From an uncultured Bacteroidales bacterium (GTDB taxonomy: Bacteria > Bacteroidota > Bacteroidia > Bacteroidales > UBA932), in the NCBI GenBank assembly GCA_944322605.1, contig CALUPD010000037.1, positions 186,001-250,000 of the forward strand: DNA of 64,000 nucleotides, given 5' to 3'. The position numbers were made by a program, and so were the translations under genes. Below, piece by piece: positions 26,958 to 35,741 of this stretch. The notes under the pieces are model-generated. The model was not told the origin of the DNA, searched no databases, and was given only the letters and a program-made list of their open reading frames with translations. Within the stretch, counting starts at the first letter, position 1; every line of letters starts with the position of its first letter.

Positions 26958-27875
26958 ATGAATATTCCATTTAAAATAAAATCCGCATGCGCCGTGCTGT
27001 TATCTCCGCTGGCTTTCTTTGCAGCGGCGTGTTCGGATTCGGAAATCGAATATGACGCCACAGGCATATTCGAGGCTACCGAAGTTACCGTTTCGGCAGA
27101 AGTGTCCGGAAGGGTGGAACGGCTTGATATTTACGAAGGCTCCGAGGTCCAGGCATCGGAGGCCATAGGCCTTATAGATACTACTCAGTTGCATTTGAGC
27201 AAGATGCAATTGCTTGCCGCCAATGATGCCATAAATTCGAGGATGGTAGATGCCGATTTGCAGACGGCGTCCCTGAAGGACAGGATATCGAATCTGAAAA
27301 GCGAATATGAAAGGTTCAGCTCTCTGCTCGAATCGGGAGCCGTGACCGGGAAGCAGGTCGACGACCTTGCCGCCAATATCGAAATGCTGGAGAGCGAGTT
27401 GAGGGCAAGCGAGAAAACCATTGAAAGTTCGAACAAGTCCCTTTCAGGGGAAAGCCGGGCCGGCTATATCCAAATACAGCAGATAAATGATCAGATAAAC
27501 AGGAGCATCCTGCGTTCGCCGATTTCAGGCAGGATAATAAGCAAGTATGTAGAACGCGGGGAACTGGCAGTGCAGGGAAGGCCCTTGTTCAAGGTTGCGG
27601 ACATGGAAAGAATGATACTTAGGGCGTATCTTACTTCTGACCAGCTTTCTTCTTTGAAGATCGGGGACAAGGTCGGCGTTTATTCGGATTACGGCGACGG
27701 CAATATAAGGGAATATTCCGGTGTCGTGTCATGGATTTCGGACAAGGCTGAATTCACGCCTAAAACGATATATACCTCGAATGAACGCGCCAATCTCGTA
27801 TATGCCGTTAAAGTGGCTTTTGAGAACGACGGATATGCGAAAATAGGAATGTACGGAGGAATAAAGTTCCGTTAA
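26958..27875 (+). CDS. HlyD/YbhG-like membrane fusion protein (lipoprotein)
   Basis: 305 residues. Probable lipobox FAAAC near residue 25. A biotinyl-lipoyl half-motif (VSAEVSGRVERLDIYEGSEV), a long coiled-coil hairpin (about 75-175) and the second half (LRSPISGRIISKYVERGE) are followed by a beta-barrel domain. It would bridge the inner-membrane ABC transporter and the TolC channel. Order and sizes match the E. coli ybhGFSR cluster. Confidence 0.9.
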   Translation: MNIPFKIKSACAVLLSPLAFFAAACSDSEIEYDATGIFEATEVTVSAEVSGRVERLDIYEGSEVQASEAIGLIDTTQLHLSKMQLLAANDAINSRMVDADLQTASLKDRISNLKSEYERFSSLLESGAVTGKQVDDLAANIEMLESELRASEKTIESSNKSLSGESRAGYIQIQQINDQINRSILRSPISGRIISKYVERGELAVQGRPLFKVADMERMILRAYLTSDQLSSLKIGDKVGVYSDYGDGNIREYSGVVSWISDKAEFTPKTIYTSNERANLVYAVKVAFENDGYAKIGMYGGIKFR

Positions 27876-27881
27876 TCTATT

Positions 27882-28793
27882 ATGATACTTGCCGAGAATC
27901 TTACTCATTCGTATGGCGGGACAAAGGCCATAGAAAATGTGTCCTTCCATGTGCATCCCGGTGAAATGTTCGGCCTGATAGGTCCGGACGGGGCGGGTAA
28001 GACGACGATTTTCCGTATCCTTGCGTCTTTGACAATTCCTGATGAGGGAAATGCCTACGTGAATTCATATTCCGTGATCGAGGATTACAGCCAGATAAGG
28101 AAAATGGTCGGATACATGCCGGGCCGTTTTTCGCTTTACCAGGATCTGAGCGTGGAAGAGAATCTCAGGCTTTTCGCGACGTTGTTCGGTACGACAATAG
28201 AGAGGAATTACCATCTTATCAGGGATATATATGTGCAGTTAGAGCCGTTCAGGAAAAGAAGGGCCGGAAAGCTGTCGGGAGGGATGAAGCAAAAGCTCGC
28301 CTTGTGCTGCGCGCTCATACATCGCCCGCAGGTCCTTTTTTTGGACGAGCCTACGACAGGGGTCGATCCTGTTTCGAGAAAAGAGTTCTGGGGCATGCTT
28401 GCCAGGCTTAAAACGCAGGGAATAACCATTGTGGTGTCTACTCCGTATATGGACGAGGCTTTGTTGTGCGACCGCATAGCCTTTATAAAAGGAGGGCGGA
28501 TACTGCAAGTGGAAAGCCCGGAGAATATCATGGAGCAATATTCCGGGACATTGCTTGCCGTCAAGGCCGACAGGATGCACAGGTTGAGGGCTTCGCTTTC
28601 CACGGTAGACGGGATCGGGGAGATTTATTCGTTCGGGGAATATTTCCATATAGCGACAAGCCTGCACGGGGACGTCATGTCGGGACGGATAAAGGCGGCT
28701 CTTGAAAGAGACGGCTTCAATGAGATTGAAATAAGGGAAATCAAGCCGACGATAGAAGATTGTTTCATTGATAAAATCGTTCAGCATGGATGA
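27882..28793 (+). CDS. ABC transporter ATP-binding protein (first of two)
   Basis: 303 residues. Walker A GPDGAGKTT, signature KLSGGMKQKL, Walker B VLFLDEPTTGVDP and a C-terminal regulatory extension of about 80 residues. It corresponds to the N-terminal half of YbhF-type double ATPases, here a separate gene. Its last 8 nt overlap the start of the next ATPase gene, indicating translational coupling. Confidence 0.95.
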   Translation: MILAENLTHSYGGTKAIENVSFHVHPGEMFGLIGPDGAGKTTIFRILASLTIPDEGNAYVNSYSVIEDYSQIRKMVGYMPGRFSLYQDLSVEENLRLFATLFGTTIERNYHLIRDIYVQLEPFRKRRAGKLSGGMKQKLALCCALIHRPQVLFLDEPTTGVDPVSRKEFWGMLARLKTQGITIVVSTPYMDEALLCDRIAFIKGGRILQVESPENIMEQYSGTLLAVKADRMHRLRASLSTVDGIGEIYSFGEYFHIATSLHGDVMSGRIKAALERDGFNEIEIREIKPTIEDCFIDKIVQHG

Positions 28794-29523
28794 TATAATA
28801 AAGGTGGAAAACCTCACAAAGAAATTCGGCTCGTTCATTGCTGTCGACAATATATCGTTTTCGGTTGCAAAAGGCGAGATTTTCGGATTCCTCGGCGCGA
28901 ACGGAGCCGGCAAGACTACCGCCATGAAAATATTATGCGGGCTCAGCAAGCCTACGTCGGGGACGGGGATGGTGGCCGGTTTCGATATAAACAGGGAAAG
29001 CGAATCAATCAAGAAGAACATAGGATACATGAGCCAGAAGTTTTCGCTGTACGAGGACCTTAAGGTATGGGAGAACATACGGCTTTTCGGAGGAATCTAC
29101 GGCCTGTCGGATTCTGAAATATCGAAGAGGACGAGTGCGATGCTTGACAAGCTCGGATTCAATAAATCGAGGAATGCCATGGTTAAGGACCTCCCTCTCG
29201 GGTGGAAGCAGAAACTGGCGTTTTCGGTTTCGATGGTACATAATCCGAAGGTGGTTTTTTTGGACGAACCGACAGGAGGCGTCGATCCTGTGGCGCGCCG
29301 CCAGTTTTGGGACATGATATACGAGGCGGCAGATGACGGGGTTACGTTGTTCGTGACCACTCACTACATGGACGAGGCCGAGTATTGCGACCGCGTATCC
29401 ATAATGGTGGACGGCCGCATAGGCGCGTTGGATACTCCGTCCGCATTGAAAATGAAATTCGGTGTCTGTTCAATGGACGAGGTCTTCTACAAGCTTGCCA
29501 GAGGCGCAAAAAGAGGAGAGTAA
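28786..29523 (+). CDS. ABC transporter ATP-binding protein (second of two)
   Basis: 245 residues from ATG 28786; an upstream in-frame TTG at 28768 lies inside the previous gene and is less likely. Walker A GANGAGKTT, Walker B VVFLDEPTGGVDP. The signature motif is altered to LPLGWKQKL, as commonly seen in the second ATPase of YbhF-like systems. Together with the preceding protein it would form an asymmetric ATPase pair. Confidence 0.95.
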   Translation: MDDIIKVENLTKKFGSFIAVDNISFSVAKGEIFGFLGANGAGKTTAMKILCGLSKPTSGTGMVAGFDINRESESIKKNIGYMSQKFSLYEDLKVWENIRLFGGIYGLSDSEISKRTSAMLDKLGFNKSRNAMVKDLPLGWKQKLAFSVSMVHNPKVVFLDEPTGGVDPVARRQFWDMIYEAADDGVTLFVTTHYMDEAEYCDRVSIMVDGRIGALDTPSALKMKFGVCSMDEVFYKLARGAKRGE

Positions 29524-29526
29524 CGT

Positions 29527-30648
29527 ATGAGGGAATTTTGGGCATTCGTTGAAAAAGAATTCTATCACATATTCCGCGATGTGCGGACCGTGCTGATACT
29601 TATCGTCATGCCCATAGTCCAGATTATCCTGTTCGGATTCGCATTGTCTACGGAAGTGAAAAGCATAAAGACTGCCGTATATGCACCGGAATACGATGAT
29701 GCCGTGTATTCGTTAGTACAGGCCCTAAACTCGAACGAATATGTGGACTTGTGCGGGATGATAGGCTCGGACAGGGATTTCAACGGCCTCCTGAAGGACG
29801 GGACATACGAGGTGATAATCGTTTTCGGCAATGATTTCTATGATAATTTCCTTGAACGAGGCACTCTCGACATGCAGATAATGGCGGATGCAATGGACCC
29901 GAACACGGCGACCACGGCAGTGGGTTACATATCAAGCATAATCCAGCAGAAAATGAGCGAGGCCGCGATGAATGAAACGGCTTTCATGAGCCTTTCTCCT
30001 AAGGTAAGCGTGAATACCAGTGTCAAGTACCTGTATAATCCGGGCATGGAAAGCTCGTATAATTTCGTTCCCGGCGTGATGGGCCTTATCCTCATGCTCC
30101 TGTGCGCCATGATGGCTTCCATATCGATTGTAAGGGAAAGCGAGACCGGGACAATGGAAGTCCTTCTCGTTTCTCCTGTCAGGCCTATGCTGATAGTATT
30201 CGCCAAGGCGGTGCCGTATTTCCTGCTGTCATGTTTTAATCTTCTGACCATACTGCTGCTTTCGAGGTTCGTGCTGCATGTGCCGATAGCGGGAAGCCTC
30301 TTGCTTCTTTCTTTCGTGTCGTTGCTGTTCATAATGGTTTCGCTTGCTTTGGGAATGTTCATTTCCACCATCGCCAAAAGCCAGGCTGCGGCAATGCTTA
30401 TATCGGGCATGGTCCTGATGATGCCTACGATGGTTCTCTCGGGGATGATATTCCCTTTGGAGAACATGCCGTATTTCTTGCAGATAGTGGCGGATTTCAT
30501 TCCTGCAAAATGGTATATACTTGCAGTCAAGAAGATAATGATAGAAGGCTTGCCGTTCGCTTTCGTCATGAAAGAAACATTTATACTGCTGGCGATGCTG
30601 GTCGTGTTTATGACCGTCAGCATAAAGAAATTCAAATCGAGGTTGTGA
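29527..30648 (+). CDS. ABC-2 type permease (YbhS/YhhJ-like), first
   Basis: 373 residues. One N-terminal helix (about 20-42), a large periplasmic domain (about 45-175) and five to six C-terminal helices (about 180-370), the ABC2_membrane_3 layout. RESETGTMEVLLVSPV is the conserved cytoplasmic coupling segment. Pairs with the next gene as a heterodimeric permease. Confidence 0.93.
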   Translation: MREFWAFVEKEFYHIFRDVRTVLILIVMPIVQIILFGFALSTEVKSIKTAVYAPEYDDAVYSLVQALNSNEYVDLCGMIGSDRDFNGLLKDGTYEVIIVFGNDFYDNFLERGTLDMQIMADAMDPNTATTAVGYISSIIQQKMSEAAMNETAFMSLSPKVSVNTSVKYLYNPGMESSYNFVPGVMGLILMLLCAMMASISIVRESETGTMEVLLVSPVRPMLIVFAKAVPYFLLSCFNLLTILLLSRFVLHVPIAGSLLLLSFVSLLFIMVSLALGMFISTIAKSQAAAMLISGMVLMMPTMVLSGMIFPLENMPYFLQIVADFIPAKWYILAVKKIMIEGLPFAFVMKETFILLAMLVVFMTVSIKKFKSRL

Positions 30649-30649
30649 T

Positions 30650-31750
30650 ATGCTGAAGTATCTGCTGGAAAAAGAATTCAAACAAATATTCAGGAGCAGT
30701 TTCATGCTTCCCCTGCTTTTCGTGTTCCCGTTCATAATGATGGTCTTCCTTCCATGGGCGGCTGACATGGAAATCAAGAATGTCAATATCGCGCTTATAG
30801 ACAATTCGCATGATTCATATTCCTCCAACCTTTCCGAAATGATATCCGCGTCCGGATATTTTACGATAATCGACAATCCGTCTTCGTATGACAAGGCTTT
30901 GGAACTTGTCGAATACGGCGATGTAGATATAATCGTGGAAATTCCTTCCGGTTTCGAAAAATCCATAGAATCAGGGGAAACGCCGGATATCCTGCTTTCG
31001 GTAAACAGCGTGAACGGGACCAAGGGCGGACTCGGGGCTTCCTATCTTATGACCATAGTCAGGAATTTCGAGGAACAGAACAATGTCAGGCTCGGTTATT
31101 CGGATAATTCTTCCGAAGGCCTTTCGGTCTCCTACGAGTTTAATGAGAAGATGGATTATAAAAGCTATATGCTGCCCGTCATGATGGTAATGCTCCTTAC
31201 CTTGCTTTGCGGCTTTCTTCCGGCAATCAACATAGTCACCGAGAAGGAACGCGGCACCATCGAACAGATAAATGTCACGCCTGTGAACAGGTTCAGCTTC
31301 ATTTTGGCCAAGCTGATTCCCTACTGGATAATCGGATTCGTCGTATTGAGCTTGTGCTTCGGCATAGCGGCTTTGGTGTACGGCCTTTACCCGAGAGGCT
31401 CTATATTCACCATGTATCTGTTTTCCATGTTTTTCCTGCTTACGGTCTCGGGGATAGGGCTTATCATATCGAATTATTCGGAAAGCATCCAGCAGGCCAT
31501 GTTCGTCATGCTTTTCTTCATTATCATATTGCTTTTGATGAGCGGCCTGTTTACTCCGATTTCATCCATGCCGGGCTGGGCGCAGTTCATAACCTACCTG
31601 AACCCGCTTACTTATTTCAATGTGGTCATGAGGGGCGTTTACCTGAAAGGTTCGACCGTATCGGACCTTCTTCCGCAATTATACGCCCTTGCGGGATTTA
31701 CTGTCGTTTTGAACGTATGGGCGGTGCTGTCTTATAAGAAAAGGGGCTGA
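30650..31750 (+). CDS. ABC-2 type permease (YbhR-like), second
   Basis: 366 residues with the same topology as its neighbour: helix at about 20-38, extracytoplasmic domain, then a C-terminal helix bundle from about 170. EKERGTIEQINVTPV is the coupling segment. It starts 1 nt after the previous stop. Last gene of the operon. A damaged copy of part of its 3' end lies downstream at 31808-31892. Confidence 0.93.
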   Translation: MLKYLLEKEFKQIFRSSFMLPLLFVFPFIMMVFLPWAADMEIKNVNIALIDNSHDSYSSNLSEMISASGYFTIIDNPSSYDKALELVEYGDVDIIVEIPSGFEKSIESGETPDILLSVNSVNGTKGGLGASYLMTIVRNFEEQNNVRLGYSDNSSEGLSVSYEFNEKMDYKSYMLPVMMVMLLTLLCGFLPAINIVTEKERGTIEQINVTPVNRFSFILAKLIPYWIIGFVVLSLCFGIAALVYGLYPRGSIFTMYLFSMFFLLTVSGIGLIISNYSESIQQAMFVMLFFIIILLLMSGLFTPISSMPGWAQFITYLNPLTYFNVVMRGVYLKGSTVSDLLPQLYALAGFTVVLNVWAVLSYKKRG

Positions 31751-31807
31751 CACTCCCGAGGGGGCATGCATGGAAAAGAGGGGCATGTCCGGATTTGCCG
31801 CTCCTGT

Positions 31808-31892
31808 GCCGGGATAGGCGCAGTTCAGGACTTTCCTGAATACGCTGCTTGTTTCAATTTGGCTATTAAGGGCTTTGCCTGAAAGGTTCGGC
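31808..31892 (+). pseudogene. Decayed duplicate of the permease gene 3' region
   Basis: 31808-31892 aligns with 31569-31655 inside the intact permease gene: shared blocks include GGCGCAGTTCA, TTTCAAT and CCTGAAAGGTTCG in the same order and spacing. Substitutions and small gaps remove the reading frame. The surrounding 31751-32027 has no other gene. This looks like a relic of a tandem duplication or of a second permease copy. Confidence 0.75.
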
Positions 31893-32027
31893 CTCATGGT
31901 GTCCCTGCGTATGGAATACGATGCCGGACCTTCGGCGTGCTGGTGAATCCGGATTGATGCCGGCTTTTATAAAACGTATGGAATGCAGGGCGGAGCATCC
32001 GGCTATGGTACACACGCCTTGCCTGCC

Positions 32028-32480
32028 TCAGTTCCGTTCCTGTTTCCTTTGCTTTCGGGATTCTTTCTTTTTTACGGCTTTCTCCTTGGCTTTTACGTCT
32101 TTCGCCCTTCCTGCGCGGTAAAGGTAGGTCTTCATCTGATCTTCGTCCAAAAATCTGCTGAACGAAGCAATCGTTGCATCGAGCCATTTGTTTTGTATGG
32201 ATTCCATGGTGTTCCTGCTTGTCAGTCCGGAAGACCTGGCGTTTTCCAATTCCGCATACATGCTGGTGAGATTGTATTGCAATGTCGAGTCCACATAAAA
32301 AGCCTGCGCCGGATCCAGGTCGAGCAACTCCACGAGCCTTTCCGTTTCAGCGTAGGCGTCCTCGATAGGGTCGCGTTCGTTTGATGAAGGGGACTGTGCT
32401 CCGGCCGCTGCCGGAATGCCCATGAGCATGACGGTTATGCCGAGGATGATTGGGAACGCCGTGTTTTCAAATAATTTCAT
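32028..32480 (-). CDS. Small secreted protein of unknown function, Lys/Arg-rich tail
   Basis: 150 residues from ATG 32480 (MKLFENTAF). Signal peptide about 1-28 (AAAGAQ). The mature part has two helical stretches (AYAETERLVELLDLD, SMYAELENARSSG) that recall Spy-like or DUF4890-type helical periplasmic proteins, and it ends with a highly charged RKQRKQERN tail. No family assigned with confidence. Divergent from the C69 dipeptidase; the two promoters are interleaved at 32499-32525. Confidence 0.7.
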   Translation of the reverse strand: MKLFENTAFPIILGITVMLMGIPAAAGAQSPSSNERDPIEDAYAETERLVELLDLDPAQAFYVDSTLQYNLTSMYAELENARSSGLTSRNTMESIQNKWLDATIASFSRFLDEDQMKTYLYRAGRAKDVKAKEKAVKKKESRKQRKQERN

Positions 32481-32498
32481 GTTTCGGATTATTAACAT

Positions 32499-32506
32499 TA
32501 TATTTG
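32499..32506 (+). promoter_or_regulatory. Promoter -7 element for the C69 dipeptidase gene
   Basis: TATATTTG, 45 nt before the ATG at 32552. It lies within 20 bp of an oppositely directed -7 element (32518-32525). Confidence 0.55.
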
Positions 32507-32517
32507 CCTAATGCACG

Positions 32518-32525
32518 CAAAGATA
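32518..32525 (-). promoter_or_regulatory. Promoter -7 element for the small secreted protein gene
   Basis: TATCTTTG on the minus strand, 37 nt before the ATG at 32480. The two -7 elements face away in the sense that each transcript runs through the other element, so the promoters probably interfere. Confidence 0.55.
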
Positions 32526-32551
32526 AGTATTAAATTTAAATCAAGATTGAA

Positions 32552-34261
32552 ATGACTTTACTAAAGAAACTGATTCTGGCCGCTGCGGTATTTTTATCCG
32601 CGACTGTCGCGGCACTTGCATGTTCTAACGTGATTGTTACAAAAGGCGCGTCAAAGGACGGCTCCGTAATGGTGACTTATTCTGCCGATTCCCATGTCCT
32701 TTACGGCCAATTGTATTACAGGCCCGCAAGGCTTTATCCTGCCGGGGCGATGCTTGATATATATGAATGGGATACAGGGAAATTCCTCGGGCAAATAGAG
32801 CAGGTCCCTTATACTTATCAGACGACGGGAAACATGAACGAGCACCAGCTGATAATTACAGAGACGACATTCGGAGGACGTCCCGAGCTTTACGATTCGA
32901 CAGGCATCGTGGATTACGGGGCGTTGATATATGTGACTTTGCAAAGGGCCAGGACTGCCCGCGAGGCGATAAAGACCATCGCTTCTCTTGTTGAGGAATA
33001 CGGGTATGCTTCCTATGGGGAATCGTTCAGCATAGCCGACAAGAATGAGGCGTGGATAATGGAACTCATCGGCAAGGGCACTGAAATGAAAAACGGCAAA
33101 AACGTGAATAAAGGTGCCGTATGGGTGGCTGTAAGGATTCCGGACGGATACATATGCGCCCATGCGAACCAGTCGAGGATCGACAAATTCCCGCTTAACG
33201 ACCCTAAGAACTGCATGTATTCGAAGGATGTGATATCTTTTGCAAAGGAAAAAGGCTATTTCAAAGGGAAGGACAAGGATTTCAGCTTCTGCGATGCCTA
33301 TGCTCCTGCCGATTTCAGCGGATTGCGCGCATGCGAAGCCCGGGTGTGGTCTGCATTCAACATATTGTGCGACGGCATGATAGGGGAAAAGAAAGCGGAA
33401 GAATACCTTGGATTCGCAATGGGTTCAGACCCTTCCGGGAAAATGCCCCTTTATGTGAAGCCTTCTGAAAAAATAGGATGGAAGGAACTTGCGGACGTGA
33501 TGAGGGATCATTATGAAGGAACTCCTATGGACATGACGATGGACATGAATGCCGGAATGTACAGGTCTCCGTACAGGCTCTGTCCTTTGAATTTCGATAT
33601 TGACGGCGAAACTTATTTCAACGAAAGGCCGCTTGCCACGCAGCAGACCGGGTTCTGGATGCTCGGGCAGGCAAGGAGCTGGCTTCCTGACGAAATAGGT
33701 GGAATCCTCTGGTTCGGAGTGGACGATGCCGCCAATTCGGCTCTTACGCCTATCTATACGAATACCGCGTCCGTGCCGGAATGTTTCCGCGAGGGCAACG
33801 GCAGCATGACGGAATATTCCCCTACTTCCGCGTTCTGGCTGTTCAACAGGGTGGCTAATTTCGCATATCTCATGTACGATTACATCCATCCTGAAATTGA
33901 CAAAGCTATCGACGGGTTCGAATGCGCGACATTGGAACAGGTTGCGAAAGTGGATATGGAAGCGTTGGAACAGATAGAGAAATTCAATGATTACGATGCT
34001 GCAATCGAAATAGTCTCGGATTACACCGTGGCTCGCGCCCAGGAATTGTTCGATACATGGCAGCAGCTCGACAGGTTCCTGCTTGTAAAGTTCATTGACG
34101 GCAATGTCAAGAAGCAGAATCCTGACGGGTCGTTTATGGACAACGGGCATGGAATGAAAATTCCTGTGTCTCCGGATCGCCCCGGCTATTCCGACGAATG
34201 GAAAAAGAAAATAAAGGAAGAATCGGGTGACTGGTTCAAATTCAAGTATTTCAATAAATAG
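32552..34261 (+). CDS. C69 family dipeptidase (PepD-like), secreted
   Basis: 569 residues. A signal peptide ends at ALA-C24, and Cys24 in ACSNVIVTKGAS is in the position of the N-terminal nucleophile of C69/Ntn hydrolases. It could alternatively be lipidated, because the context also fits a lipobox. The body shows DGSVMVTYSADSH and ETTFGGRPEL, typical of the family. Probable periplasmic or surface dipeptidase for peptide nutrition. Monocistronic, with a strong terminator after it. Confidence 0.92.
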   Translation: MTLLKKLILAAAVFLSATVAALACSNVIVTKGASKDGSVMVTYSADSHVLYGQLYYRPARLYPAGAMLDIYEWDTGKFLGQIEQVPYTYQTTGNMNEHQLIITETTFGGRPELYDSTGIVDYGALIYVTLQRARTAREAIKTIASLVEEYGYASYGESFSIADKNEAWIMELIGKGTEMKNGKNVNKGAVWVAVRIPDGYICAHANQSRIDKFPLNDPKNCMYSKDVISFAKEKGYFKGKDKDFSFCDAYAPADFSGLRACEARVWSAFNILCDGMIGEKKAEEYLGFAMGSDPSGKMPLYVKPSEKIGWKELADVMRDHYEGTPMDMTMDMNAGMYRSPYRLCPLNFDIDGETYFNERPLATQQTGFWMLGQARSWLPDEIGGILWFGVDDAANSALTPIYTNTASVPECFREGNGSMTEYSPTSAFWLFNRVANFAYLMYDYIHPEIDKAIDGFECATLEQVAKVDMEALEQIEKFNDYDAAIEIVSDYTVARAQELFDTWQQLDRFLLVKFIDGNVKKQNPDGSFMDNGHGMKIPVSPDRPGYSDEWKKKIKEESGDWFKFKYFNK

Positions 34262-34281
34262 CGCGACGGGGTTGCGAAAAA

Positions 34282-34326
34282 ATAAAAACTACGGAATTCA
34301 AAGAGGATTCCGTAGTTTTTATTTTA
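34282..34326. terminator. Bidirectional terminator between the C69 and PHP genes
   Basis: AAAAACTACGGAAT (34284-34297) pairs perfectly with 34307-34320, with T-rich runs on both strands. It serves the plus-strand dipeptidase and possibly the convergent PHP gene. Confidence 0.85.
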
Positions 34327-34426
34327 TGAGGCCTTGTCCAAGATTTCGTGTAAATGGAAACAGGATTCAGTCGTAAGTATTTTATATGGCTGTTTTATCT
34401 TGCATGCTCCTTTCGGGCGGTCCAGC

Positions 34427-35236
34427 TCAGGCTATCTTCTCGCAATGTTTTTTTCTTTCCGAGAAATAGCATGAGTACCTGATTCCAGCATCCAAAGCGA
34501 GACAGGCGTATTTTTCTAAGTTTTCTCCTATCCTCTCCGTTTCATGCGCGTCCGAACCCAAGGATATGCTGTCTCCTCCGAGTTCCCGGTATCTTTTGAG
34601 GATGTTTGTGTCAAGTTCCGGAGTCCTGTCGTTTCGCGGCCTGTAGGTGTTGGTATTTATTTCGAGAGCCTTATCGTTGTAAATCAAATATTTGAATATT
34701 TCGTCAAACAGGTCCGGAAAATCCTTGTATTTTATGGATTGTTCTTTGTAGGGCGAATATCTCGCGATATAGTCGAAATGCCCGAGTATGTCGAAGTCCT
34801 TGAACGAGGTGATGCATTCGTACATGGTTTCGAAATAATGGCCGTATGCCTGCTTGCGGTCCAGCCCTATGTAATATTCGCCATAATACGGGTCTATCCC
34901 GTCTATGAAATGTATGGATGCTATTATGGTGTCGAAATTGTATCCGGACGAGAATTTCAAGGTCTTGTCTATGCAGCATTTCTGCAATCCCAATTCAATT
35001 CCCTTGAAAACCCGTATTCTCCCGGCGTATTTCTTTGCTATCACGTCGATTTTTGATTGCTGTGATTCCGGATCGAAAGAGAAGGCTTTGCTTCCTCCGG
35101 GTATGTCCATGTCGTAATGGTCGGAAATGCATATTCCGGACAGCCCTTTTTCGCAGGCTGTCCTTACGGAGTCTTCCATTTTCATCCTTCCGTCGGGCGA
35201 GAATTCCGAATGGGAATGGTTGTCAAATATTTTCAT
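34427..35236 (-). CDS. PHP-domain phosphatase, histidinol-phosphatase (HisJ/HisK) family
   Basis: 269 residues. Metal-binding PHP motifs DNHSHSEFSPDG, ISDHYD, ASIHFID, GHFDYI and GSDAHE are all present. Typical HisK dephosphorylates histidinol-phosphate, but no his genes are nearby, so another phosphoester substrate is possible. The start overlaps the end of the preceding lipoprotein gene by 14 nt. Confidence 0.88.
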   Translation of the reverse strand: MKIFDNHSHSEFSPDGRMKMEDSVRTACEKGLSGICISDHYDMDIPGGSKAFSFDPESQQSKIDVIAKKYAGRIRVFKGIELGLQKCCIDKTLKFSSGYNFDTIIASIHFIDGIDPYYGEYYIGLDRKQAYGHYFETMYECITSFKDFDILGHFDYIARYSPYKEQSIKYKDFPDLFDEIFKYLIYNDKALEINTNTYRPRNDRTPELDTNILKRYRELGGDSISLGSDAHETERIGENLEKYACLALDAGIRYSCYFSERKKHCEKIA

Positions 35237-35630
35237 TTCCCTTTTCGATTGAAATTATTTTCCATGCATTTCCTGATTTTGCAAGCTTGATCCTGTTGTC
35301 GGTGCATAGTTCCTTGCCGGATGAGTTTATTGCGTAATGCACTGTCGCCGTATCTTTGCCTTTCTCGATGGAAATGATTTCCGTGGACAGGCTTTTCAGT
35401 TTTTCCTTGGCCTTCATGCAGACCGAGCTGTCCTGGCTTTCGATTATGCCGGCCCTTTTCTTTACGATTTCCGCGATGCTGTCGTTGCAGAATGCCGAGG
35501 CTTTGGAAATGTCGGCGTTCATATATGCTTCTATGAATCCGGCTGCTGTCTTTTCGGCGTCATCGGACATGCTGCCGCATCCGGCGGCCATAAGCGCAGC
35601 CATTGCGTATATCAATCTTTTCTTATTCAT
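35223..35630 (-). CDS. Small lipoprotein, DUF4878-like
   Basis: 135 residues. Signal peptide with lipobox MAAGC (Cys18). The rest fits an NTF2-like/DUF4878 fold: AAGFIEAYMNADISKASAF, a central helix, then beta strands ending WKIISIEKG. Such small Bacteroidota lipoproteins have no known function. It overlaps the PHP gene and is probably co-transcribed with it. Confidence 0.8.
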   Translation of the reverse strand: MNKKRLIYAMAALMAAGCGSMSDDAEKTAAGFIEAYMNADISKASAFCNDSIAEIVKKRAGIIESQDSSVCMKAKEKLKSLSTEIISIEKGKDTATVHYAINSSGKELCTDNRIKLAKSGNAWKIISIEKGNENI

Positions 35631-35741
35631 GTCTTAAAAGTCTTTTATAAAGCGTTTTGTTATTGTTTGCGCCATGCCGGGCGTTCGATGCCGGCTGAGG
35701 CAGGCGTATATTTCCATTCCTGCGTTGCCGCGCAGCCCGTC

